Positions 1 through 6,400 of a stretch of 9,853 bases of DNA are shown in pieces (positions within the stretch are counted from its first letter, which is position 1; each line of letters opens with the position of its first letter). Below the pieces are notes generated by a model. It was not told the origin of the DNA, ran no database searches, and was given only the letters and a program-made list of their open reading frames with translations. The translations under genes were made by a program, and so were the position numbers. The DNA is from Clostridia bacterium (lineage in GTDB: Bacteria > Bacillota > Clostridia > Christensenellales > UBA1242): contig JALOBO010000053.1 of assembly GCA_023228225.1 (NCBI GenBank), positions 1 to 9,853 of the forward strand, read 5' to 3'.

Positions 1-287
1 TTAACTCCCTATATGTACTCGAAAATGGGGCAAAATCTAAAGTAATTGTAGCTGCTAATGCCTGGGGTAATAAAAAAGTTATAGAAAATGATGTGGACGG
101 TATCATTTATAACAGTGTAGATTTAAACGATATGGCTTTAGATTTATATGGAACGATGATGCACTTTAGAGATGCAGAGTTAGCTGCTAAATTCACTAAA
201 TTGGGGCAAAAATTACAGGAAAAGGTAGTGAAAATGTTTAGCCAAGAAATAGGGTTGTATAATAATCTAAAGCAAATATTTAAATAG
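1..287 (+). CDS. Probable glycosyltransferase (GT-B, GT4-like), C-terminal part
   Basis: The frame is open from the left edge of the window (first full codon at 3) to TAG at 285-287, so this is the last ~95 residues of a protein that starts outside. An internal GTG at 93 could be taken as a start, but the open frame upstream continues a recognisable pattern. The visible part reads VLENGAKSK, VIVAANAWG, then VIENDVDGIIYN, followed by helical sequence to the C-terminus. This matches the end of GT4-type glycosyltransferases, where an acidic residue, a short 'PVIAS..GG' strand, then 'E.I....NG.L' bind the nucleotide sugar. Phage glycosyltransferases often modify DNA or surface components, but the acceptor cannot be read from this fragment. 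It is followed after 9 bases by the next plus-strand gene, probably in the same transcript. Family assignment is moderate because only the C-terminal lobe is seen. Confidence 0.55.
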   Translation, partial: NSLYVLENGAKSKVIVAANAWGNKKVIENDVDGIIYNSVDLNDMALDLYGTMMHFRDAELAAKFTKLGQKLQEKVVKMFSQEIGLYNNLKQIFK

Positions 288-296
288 GTGGTTTAA

Positions 297-503
297 ATGA
301 GATACTTGCCGATAAATAACTGTGCTGAATGCCCTTTTGTGCTTGAATTAGATGGTTTGCAGTATAAGTGTATAGATACAGGGGAGGTATATGAATTAGA
401 TTTTATTGATAGATGTGTGCCTGTTAAATGTAAATTGTTAACTAAAAAAGAAATAGATGAGCTGGCTATTATTGATCGTGGAATTAACTTTGTAAATAAC
501 TAA
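297..503 (+). CDS. Small cysteine-rich protein of unknown function
   Basis: A 68-residue protein starting at ATG 297, preceded by an AGGTGG ribosome binding site that begins in the stop codon of the upstream gene. I do not recognise the family. It has five cysteines (positions 9, 12, 25, 40 and 45). C9-x-x-C12 near the N-terminus plus C40 and C45 could form a zinc site, or the cysteines may simply be reactive thiols. There is no membrane segment or signal peptide. The C-terminal third is charged and probably helical (KKEIDEL). It is the last gene before a strong plus-strand terminator, so it closes the operon that begins with the glycosyltransferase. Small CxxC proteins of this size are common in phage genomes and mostly uncharacterised. 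Confidence 0.75.
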   Translation: MRYLPINNCAECPFVLELDGLQYKCIDTGEVYELDFIDRCVPVKCKLLTKKEIDELAIIDRGINFVNN

Positions 504-508
504 TTTTT

Positions 509-551
509 AAAGCAATCATTACATGTTAAAGTGTTTTGATTGCTTTTTTTT
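509..551 (+). terminator. Rho-independent terminator after the 297-503 gene
   Basis: A perfect 10-bp stem (AAAGCAATCA at 509-518 with TGATTGCTTT at 537-546) is followed by a T-run reaching 551. The 18-base loop can fold further through ACAT (521-524) and GTGT (531-534). It lies between the convergent genes ending at 503 and 554. The T-run is on the plus-strand side. In the other direction the stem is followed by A residues, so it should stop mainly plus-strand transcription. Confidence 0.85.
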
Positions 552-553
552 GT

Positions 554-928
554 TTATATGGAACTTTGTTTTATTATATCATTATTATTTGAAAAAATGA
601 ATCCACAGTCGTAAAAGCCATTTTGAATATTATATAAGTGCAAATATAATGGTTTAGATTTCTCACTAACTAGTTTAAAAATAACCATAGAACCCTCTTC
701 TAACCACTCTAAATCTTCTATTTCTTTAAAAAAATTAATATCAAAAAAATAATCACTTAAATCAAATTCTTGATTTTCAAGTTTTTCTATTTCTTCTTTA
801 TCAGAAATAAACCAACCAGGTTCTTCACAACACTGTGTGCTAATTTCATAACCAACTAAAACATTATTTTTATCAACAAAATTAACCCTATCATCCCAAC
901 GTGAATTATCGCTATTAAAAATCTTCAT
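554..928 (-). CDS. Acidic conserved-looking protein of unknown function
   Basis: A 124-residue, strongly acidic protein that starts at 928 with an AAGGAG box 6 bases before the ATG. It has no membrane segment and no catalytic motif I can name. Distinctive stretches are SRWDDRVNFVD (9-19), a double cysteine in CCEEPGWF (33-40), an acidic middle (44-77), and LHLYNIQNGFYDCGF (96-110). The spacing of CC, GWFI, HLYN and NGFY resembles a family of short uncharacterised proteins found in many bacteria and phages. I cannot name that family with certainty. It has its own near-consensus promoter overlapping the end of the RNase HI gene, so it can be expressed apart from the rest of the minus-strand block, perhaps early and strongly. 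Small acidic phage proteins of this kind are sometimes inhibitors of host functions. That is only a possibility here. Confidence 0.8.
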   Translation of the reverse strand: MKIFNSDNSRWDDRVNFVDKNNVLVGYEISTQCCEEPGWFISDKEEIEKLENQEFDLSDYFFDINFFKEIEDLEWLEEGSMVIFKLVSEKSKPLYLHLYNIQNGFYDCGFIFSNNNDIIKQSSI

Positions 929-950
929 AATAAACTCCTTTTATAATTAC

Positions 951-978
951 ATTATAAATTATTTTTAATAAATGTCAA
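951..978 (-). promoter_or_regulatory. Near-consensus sigma70-type promoter for the 554-928 gene
   Basis: On the minus strand a perfect TTGACA (973-978) is followed after 16 bases by a perfect TATAAT (951-956). The predicted start lies near 944, giving a short leader with an AAGGAG box before the ATG at 928. The -35 box overlaps the TGA stop codon of the RNase HI gene (975-977). Unlike the other four promoters in the window it lacks the TG extension and has a 16-base spacer. Confidence 0.85.
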
Positions 979-1388
979 GTAAAAAATTCACCTAAGATAG
1001 ATTCTTTAGCTAGTTCATCAGCTAATTCATTAAATTCATCACCAGAATGAGCTTTAACTTTTTTAAACTTAACTAGATTTAACTTATTTTTGGCATATGA
1101 CTTGTAATTTGTGGCAATTTTTGACTCAGCTTTCCACTTGTTGGTAGCCCACATTTCTATACCAAGGTAATCATAGCAGACGGTAACTGGTAAATTATGC
1201 TCAAAAGAGTAATCTATAGCAACTTTAGCAGCTTGAATTTCACCATCAACTTGCCAAGATAAAGCAGGTTCGTCTGTTTGACCTTGTTTTGTGTCAAATA
1301 TTTCACCATCTTTAACAAAAACAACTGCCCATCCAGCATAAGTTGAAAACCCACGTTTATAACTGCCATCTACGTAAGCATAAATCAT
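975..1388 (-). CDS. rnhA: Ribonuclease HI
   Basis: A 137-residue type 1 RNase H, which cuts the RNA strand of RNA-DNA hybrids and would remove primers and R-loops during replication. The family's catalytic set is complete: D7 in the YVDGSY strand, E50 in DGEIQAA, D73 in CYDYLGIE, H114 in KAHSGD, and D124 in NELADELAK (compare D10, E48, D70, H124 and D134 of the E. coli enzyme). The length is slightly short because the basic handle region is reduced, although K84-W85-K86 remains there. The ATG at 1388 has only a weak AGGT upstream, and the gene follows the HNH gene by 13 bases, so the two are probably co-transcribed. Its stop codon overlaps the -35 box of the next promoter. Confidence 0.95.
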   Translation of the reverse strand: MIYAYVDGSYKRGFSTYAGWAVVFVKDGEIFDTKQGQTDEPALSWQVDGEIQAAKVAIDYSFEHNLPVTVCYDYLGIEMWATNKWKAESKIATNYKSYAKNKLNLVKFKKVKAHSGDEFNELADELAKESILGEFFT

Positions 1389-1401
1389 TTCTTACCTACT
1401 T

Positions 1402-1959
1402 TTAAAATCTAACTATATATTTATTACTTTTTCCTAAATTACAATCCTCACACAATAACTGTAAATTATTAACATCTAATCTTTTATCCCAATCTAAAGA
1501 TGCTGGAATTATATGATCAACATGTATCACTATTCCATGATCTTTGGGATTTCTACCACAACAAGCACATTTCCTATCTTTATCAAGCAAAAATTTAAAT
1601 CTTAAAGATCTCCACTCTCTTGATATTAAAAATGATTTATACTTTTCAGAAGTATAGCAATCATATTGTGTATTTTTATCTAATAAACATTGGTTTTTTA
1701 ATTTATTAGTTTTAATAAGTTTGCAATGTAATTTATAATATTCATAATGAAACGTTTTAAAAACTTTTTTATAAAAATTAATATTTTTATATTTCGGTGA
1801 ATTAATGTCTATTAAATTTAACTTTTTCAAATAATTATATAGTTTTGTTGGTTTATAACAAATATCATCTTCGTCAACTCCGTAACTGGTTTTTAATGCC
1901 ATGTAAACTCTATATAACAATGTATTAAATTTAATTTCTATTATATCTTGACTTTTCAT
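1402..1959 (-). CDS. HNH endonuclease
   Basis: A 185-residue protein with a C-terminal HNH (beta-beta-alpha metal) nuclease domain at about 110-180. Visible elements: WRSLR (116-120), zinc pair C131-x-x-C134, DHI with catalytic H149 (148-150), N165 in NNLQLLC, second zinc pair C170-x-x-C173, and N174 as the last HNH position. The first ~100 residues are rich in K, N and Y and have no recognised domain. They may be the DNA-binding part. Phage HNH proteins can be free-standing homing endonucleases, packaging-associated nuclease subunits or resolvases. No terminase or interrupted gene is next to this one, so a free-standing homing-type enzyme is the simplest reading. The start overlaps the stop of the preceding gene (ATGA, 1956-1959) and its own ribosome binding site is weak, so translation is probably coupled. 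Confidence 0.88.
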   Translation of the reverse strand: MKSQDIIEIKFNTLLYRVYMALKTSYGVDEDDICYKPTKLYNYLKKLNLIDINSPKYKNINFYKKVFKTFHYEYYKLHCKLIKTNKLKNQCLLDKNTQYDCYTSEKYKSFLISREWRSLRFKFLLDKDRKCACCGRNPKDHGIVIHVDHIIPASLDWDKRLDVNNLQLLCEDCNLGKSNKYIVRF

Positions 1960-2267
1960 GATTTTTTATTTGACCTTTTGAACTTTAAAAGTCTTTTATA
2001 TAAATTTGTCCTAAAGGCTTGATTTATTATAAAATTATTTTTTACATATTCATTTAAAATTATCATATGGAATTGATTGTTTATTTTGTAGTTTAGAACT
2101 CTGAAGGTTTCTAAATCTAAATCTACGAGGCTAAGTACATGACTACTTATGTTTTTTACTCTTGAACAATACTTGCTATTACTTTTATCACATATACCCA
2201 AACTACTTAACTCATCTAACACAATATCTATTACCTTTCTTCTTTCTCCTCCTCTATTATCTTCCAT
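1956..2267 (-). CDS. Small basic protein of unknown function, coupled to the HNH gene
   Basis: A 103-residue protein starting at 2267 with a clear AAAAAAGGAG site (GGAG 11 bases before the ATG). I do not recognise a family. The N-terminus is charged (EDNRGGERRK), the middle is mixed and likely helical, and the C-terminus is very basic (KRLLKFKRSNKKS), which would suit nucleic-acid binding. There are two cysteines (about 26 and 34) and no membrane segment. Its stop overlaps the start of the HNH gene by four bases, so the two are made together and may act together, for example as a DNA-binding partner. It is the first gene downstream of the hairpin-rich non-coding region and its strong minus-strand promoter, and no terminator is visible between. 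Confidence 0.72.
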   Translation of the reverse strand: MEDNRGGERRKVIDIVLDELSSLGICDKSNSKYCSRVKNISSHVLSLVDLDLETFRVLNYKINNQFHMIILNEYVKNNFIINQAFRTNLYKRLLKFKRSNKKS

Positions 2268-2339
2268 ATCTATCTGTACTCCTTTTTTATCTTTTAACTA
2301 GTTTAGTTTATTAGTTTAACAGCAATTAACATATATTTG

Positions 2340-2744
2340 ATAGGAGAGCCAGAAAGCGACTTAATAGGTATAAGAAACCTATACCAAACAAAACCCATAT
2401 TATGGATTAATTGCAAGGTTAATCACCTTTCTGGCTCACAAGCAATTTAACAATATTTGCTTAGTGTCGCCGTCAGTGCGTAACGCTTGTTCGTTACTAA
2501 CACAAAGTGGCAAAACAGAGAAACAAGCTCCGTGATACGCTACCCACTACTCAGACTGTAGCTGCCGATTTGTATCCATACCCTGGTTCGGCTTTAGTTC
2601 CAAAACAACAAACCCTGGCACGATCTCCCATGCCCGCACGATGTAGAGGTTTTATCTCGATTACATCCCCGTCATTTGCTGTTTTCCATATTGTCAAATA
2701 TGTTTGCGGGTTACCACCCAAATTGGTGCATAATAACTGCAATT
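2340..2744 (-). ncRNA. Candidate structured RNA or long structured leader (unknown class)
   Basis: About 400 bases without a credible protein gene. They are clearly richer in G and C than the flanking genes and begin just downstream of a strong minus-strand promoter. Inverted repeats are dense: GATGTA/TACATC (2640-2645, 2662-2667) with an inner GAG/CTC; GATAC/GTATC (2534-2538, 2572-2576) stacked on GCTAC/GTAGC (2539-2543, 2558-2562); GTAACG/CGTTAC (2480-2485, 2492-2497); and an 11-bp stem at 2346-2356/2427-2437. Two overlapping frames run through it on opposite strands (105 and 63 codons). They lack ribosome binding sites and use GTG or TTG, so I do not call them genes. No tmRNA, RNase P, 6S, group I or group II hallmark was found. 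The 3' end is uncertain because no T-run follows, so it may instead be a 5' leader of the basic-protein/HNH/RNase HI transcript. Confidence 0.5.
2346..2437 (-). repeat. 11-bp inverted repeat enclosing small hairpins (cloverleaf-like)
   Basis: GAGCCAGAAAG (2346-2356) is perfectly complementary to CTTTCTGGCTC (2427-2437). Inside are GGTATA/TATACC (2367-2372, 2380-2385; 7-base loop), a short CCAT/ATGG hairpin (2395-2405), and GATTAA/TTAATC (2405-2410, 2419-2424; 8-base loop). Together they make a closed multi-branch fold at the distal end of the candidate RNA. The pairing works on either strand. The minus strand is preferred because of the promoter. Confidence 0.7.
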
Positions 2745-2750
2745 ACAAAG

Positions 2751-2779
2751 AGTATAACATATTAAATTTATTTTGTCAA
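2751..2779 (-). promoter_or_regulatory. Strong minus-strand promoter (P1) for the structured region and downstream genes
   Basis: On the minus strand TTGACA (2774-2779), a 17-base spacer ending ATGT, and TATACT (2751-2756). The TG before the -10 makes it an extended -10 promoter. Transcription should begin near 2744. It is divergent from the nrd promoter about 90 bases away and shares its -10 wording exactly (ATGTTATACT). Confidence 0.82.
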
Positions 2780-2865
2780 TGTTTAAGAAAAATATTGTCC
2801 AGAATCATATCAAGGATAACATAATTATAAAAGAATAACAATATAGATTAAAAACAAAATAAATC

Positions 2866-2894
2866 TTGACTTAATACAACAATTATGTTATACT
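2866..2894 (+). promoter_or_regulatory. Promoter (P2) for nrdG-nrdD
   Basis: TTGACT (2866-2871), a 17-base spacer ending ATGT, then TATACT (2889-2894), with the extended -10 TG. The predicted start is near 2901, leaving a leader of about 50 bases before nrdG. The last bases of the -10 overlap the weaker of two candidate NrdR boxes, a position where a repressor would block polymerase. Confidence 0.82.
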
Positions 2895-2945
2895 ATATCT
2901 ACAACTTTTTTATTAACAATAAATCACAAACCTACTATATATAGT
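2893..2945 (+). promoter_or_regulatory. Candidate pair of NrdR boxes upstream of nrdG
   Basis: A perfect 12-bp palindrome, ACTATATATAGT (2934-2945), sits between the nrd promoter and nrdG. Its core CTATATATAG (2935-2944) matches the central ten positions of the published NrdR box (acaCwAtATaTwGtgt) at every base. A weaker copy, CTATATCTAC (2893-2902), matches eight of ten and overlaps the promoter's -10. The two are 42 bases apart, four helical turns, which fits the tandem in-phase arrangement known for NrdR. The outer bases match the consensus only partly, and AT-rich DNA gives chance matches, so this remains a candidate. Confidence 0.6.
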
Positions 2946-2953
2946 TAAAAACA

Positions 2954-3397
2954 ATGAAAATTTACAGTGAAATGATTACATTACAGGAAGTGCCTGACGA
3001 GATTACTTACACTATTTCTGTGCACGGTTGTCAATTGGGTTGTAAAAATTGCTCTTGGGCAAATGTAAATATTGAACCATATGAATTTACTAATAAAATG
3101 CTGGATATTAAATTAAAAGAAATAAGTAATTATATATCTTGTGTTTGTTTTTTGGGGGGTGAATGGAATCGTTTTGAGCTTATTGATATGTTAGATACAG
3201 TTAAAAAATATAATTTAAAAACATGTTTATACACAGGGTTAGAGTTGTTTGATATTGATGTTTATATTCGTGATAAATTAGATTATATTAAAGTTGGTAG
3301 ATATATAGATGAATTAGGTGGATTGAAATCATATTCAACTAATCAGACATTTTGGGATTTGAAGAATAATGAAATTATAAACAGAAAGTTTCACTAA
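2954..3397 (+). CDS. nrdG: Anaerobic ribonucleoside-triphosphate reductase activating protein (radical SAM)
   Basis: A 147-residue radical-SAM activase. Its [4Fe-4S] cluster cleaves S-adenosylmethionine, and the resulting radical abstracts hydrogen from the C-terminal glycine of NrdD. The cluster motif is C26-x-x-x-C30-x-x-C33 (HGCQLGCKNCSW), followed by the FLGGEW stretch (about 66-71), equivalent to the family's GGE motif that contacts SAM. The length is typical for NrdG (about 150-160). It lies directly upstream of nrdD, separated by 9 bases, so both proteins come from one mRNA under P2 and probably under NrdR-like control. Oddly, the ATG at 2954 has no clear Shine-Dalgarno sequence (the leader before it reads AGTTAAAAACA), while nrdD has a good one. 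This may keep the activase at lower levels than the reductase. Confidence 0.93.
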   Translation: MKIYSEMITLQEVPDEITYTISVHGCQLGCKNCSWANVNIEPYEFTNKMLDIKLKEISNYISCVCFLGGEWNRFELIDMLDTVKKYNLKTCLYTGLELFDIDVYIRDKLDYIKVGRYIDELGGLKSYSTNQTFWDLKNNEIINRKFH

Positions 3398-3406
3398 GGA
3401 GTAAAA

Positions 3407-6400
3407 GTGGTAAGATTAACAGAAAAACAAATAGCAGACAAAATTAAATTTATTAGTGATTATAAGTTGGCTAAAAATGCTGCTACTGGTAGTAAGTTAG
3501 ATGCTAATGCTAATGTGAGTTGTAAAAACATTGCTACGATGAGTGCGGAAATTAATAAGGATATAAACATTCAAATAAATCGTGCTTTGCTAAAAACTAA
3601 AATTACTGAAATGTTTGGTGATGATTTGGGTAATGAGTATATTAGACAATTAGAAAGTCACGAGATATATTGTCACGATGAAACATCATTATCGCCATAT
3701 TGTGTTAGTGTTAGTATGTATCCTTTTTTATTAGAGGGTTTAAAGCCTATGGGTGGAGATTCTATAGCACCAAAAAATATTAAATCTTTTGTTGGTAGTT
3801 TTGTAAATTTAATTTTTGCTTTATCATCTCAGTTCAGTGGGGCATGTAATTCATACAACCAAACTTTAATATATAATAAAAATGGTGTTAGTAAATCTGC
3901 TAAGTTTGGTGATTTTGTTAATTCTTTTGAATTAAACGAATTTTTTAATAATTTGCAAGGTGATTGGCAATATAAAAATATTTCAAACTTAGGATATAAA
4001 GTTGTTGAAGATGGAAAATTTGTTGATATAAAAAAAGTTTATAAAAGAACATATAATAAAAAGATTTATAAAGTTTCTACAAAAACTGGGTACTCTATTG
4101 AAGTTAGCGAAGATCATATATTTAAAACTCTTTTTAGAGGAAGAAATATTGAAGTTAAAGCCAAAGACTTGCTTATTAATGATACTGTTTATATGAATAA
4201 AGATTTCAGTTTATATATTGATAAAAATCACGATGATTTTAAAAAAGGATTTTTAATTGGTATTATTTGCGGAGATGGAGGATTAACTAATCATCCCAAT
4301 GTAACTTTAAGTGTTAATTACAAACAAGAATATATCGGAGATATAACCAACAACTATTTATCTCATTTTAATTTACCAACATTAAACAAAGGAAATGGGA
4401 ATCGTTGTTTTTCTTATCATAAACACTCTAAAGAATTATATGATTTTTTTAAATTATATATTGAAGGAAGTAATACTTATGATAAACATATAATTACAGC
4501 TGATAAATCTCTGGAATTTCTCACTGGGTTTTTAGATGGATTATTTACTGCTGACGGTAGTTATAGTGAAAACAGAGGAATTGCAATAACATTGTCAAAT
4601 TTTAAATTATTAGAAAACATAGAAGATATATTATCTAAATTATATATTCCATTTAATGAGCATAAAAAATATTTAGCAAAAGGAAATAGACAACCTTATG
4701 GTGTGTTATATGTTCCAAAAAGCATTTTAAAATATTTAGATATTTGTTTAAACAAAAAATTAAAATCTAAAAGAAATGTTATAGAAAAAGATTACAAGCA
4801 TTTATATTATTATGGGAAACATGCCTTCAAAAACGCAAAATCTAATTGTATAAATTCTACCATGTTAAAAACCAACAGCAATCAAGAAAAAGAATATTTA
4901 ACAGATGTGATACATTCTATAGAATTAATAGACAATCCAACTGAATTTGTATATGAAATAGAAACAAGCACTGGTTGGTATAATGATGGTGGGTTTATTA
5001 CTCACAATTGTTCAACACCAGAATTTCTACTTTGCTTCAATCATTTTGCAGAAAAGAGTTTTGGTAAAGAATATTTAACAACTCATAAGAAAGAAATAGA
5101 ACAAGAGTTGCAAGGTGTTGTATATGCAATTAACCAACCCGCTAGCTCACGCAACTATCAAAGTTGTTTTTGGAACATTGCTTTATTTGATCAGTATTAT
5201 TTTGAATCAATATTTGGTAATTTTGTTTTTCCAGATGGAACTCAACCAGATTATAATTCTTTAGCCAAATTACAAGAGTTTTTTATGACTTGGTTCAACA
5301 ATGAAAGAACAAAAGCTTTATTAACTTTCCCAGTAGTTACTGCTGCTATATTATCAGATGGTGATAAACCTAAAGATGATGGTTTTGCTCAATTTTTAAG
5401 CAAACAATTATCAGATGGTAATTCATTTTTTATTTATAATAGTGATAAAGCTGATTCATTAAGTAGTTGTTGTTTCGATGGCAAACAAAAAATATTAATT
5501 AAAAATTCTGATAATGTTTTAAATATTTCATTTGAAGATTTTTATAATTCAAAATATGATTTTAAAAAAAATTATACCATATTTCATAATGGTAGTTGGG
5601 CTAAAGGCAATATAATTAAATTAAAATCTAATTCTTTGTATAAAATAACTACAACTAATAATAAAGAAATTTTTGTTACTAGTGATCATTATAACCCAAC
5701 TTTTGATGGTGATAAATTTACTAAAGATTTAACAGAAAATGATTATTTATTGTTTAACACAAGAGCTCTAAATACTTTTCCTGAAAAAGATATGAAACTT
5801 ACTTATGAACAAGGTGTGCTAATAGGTGCATATTTGGGAGATGGTAGTAAAGATGGTAATAAGGAAATTAGATTAAGCACCAACGTTGAAAAATATTCCA
5901 ATTTAATAAAGTACTTAAATAAAGCAATTATTGATTGTGGTTTAGATTTTGAATTTACATTACATAAGCCATTCAATAATGTATATCCATTGTATGCTTA
6001 CTCAGAAGAGTTGTTTGATTTTATAAGTTATTGGGTTTATGGTCAATATTGCAATGAAAAAGATATTAATTTAAATTGCTTAACACAGTCTTTAGAGTTT
6101 AGAAAGGGCATTATAGATGGTTTATACATGACAGATGGAGGAAATTCCAATAGAATATATTCTACTTCTGAAAAGATGATAAATAGCGTTGAGATAATTC
6201 TTAATAGTTTGGGTTTAATAAGTGTTATAAATTCATCAGACAGGAGGGATGAAAAGGTTATAATAAGAAATAAAGAATATAATAGAAATTTTATAACTCG
6301 TTGTATAAGATGGTATAGTCCAAACAATAAAAGAACAATGAAAGATATTTATAAAGTTAAAAACAATTCTACGTTTTTTAAAATAAAATCAATAGAATTA

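Noticed and set aside
1402..1959. HNH protein as IshB/IscB-type OMEGA nuclease
   Set aside because: It lacks a RuvC domain, a PLMP N-terminal motif and an arginine-rich bridge. Only the HNH fold is shared.
2346..2437. Cloverleaf-like fold as a tRNA or tmRNA end
   Set aside because: The outer stem is 11 bp, and there is no TTCRA T-loop, CCA or valid anticodon arm.
2545..2562. CTCAGACTG as a possible group I intron core element
   Set aside because: No matching P/Q/S elements, no P7-like partner and no interrupted gene around it.
2551..2742. 63-codon minus-strand frame in the same region
   Set aside because: It begins with TTG almost exactly at the predicted transcript start, has no ribosome binding site and no recognisable motif. 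It is the best alternative to the RNA reading, and conservation would decide.
2507..2824. 105-codon plus-strand frame in the non-coding region
   Set aside because: It starts with GTG without a ribosome binding site, has odd composition for this AT-rich genome, overlaps hairpins, and runs through the P1 promoter sequence.
6043..6327. 94-codon minus-strand frame inside intein 2
   Set aside because: It lies wholly antisense to the LAGLIDADG domain and has no independent signals.
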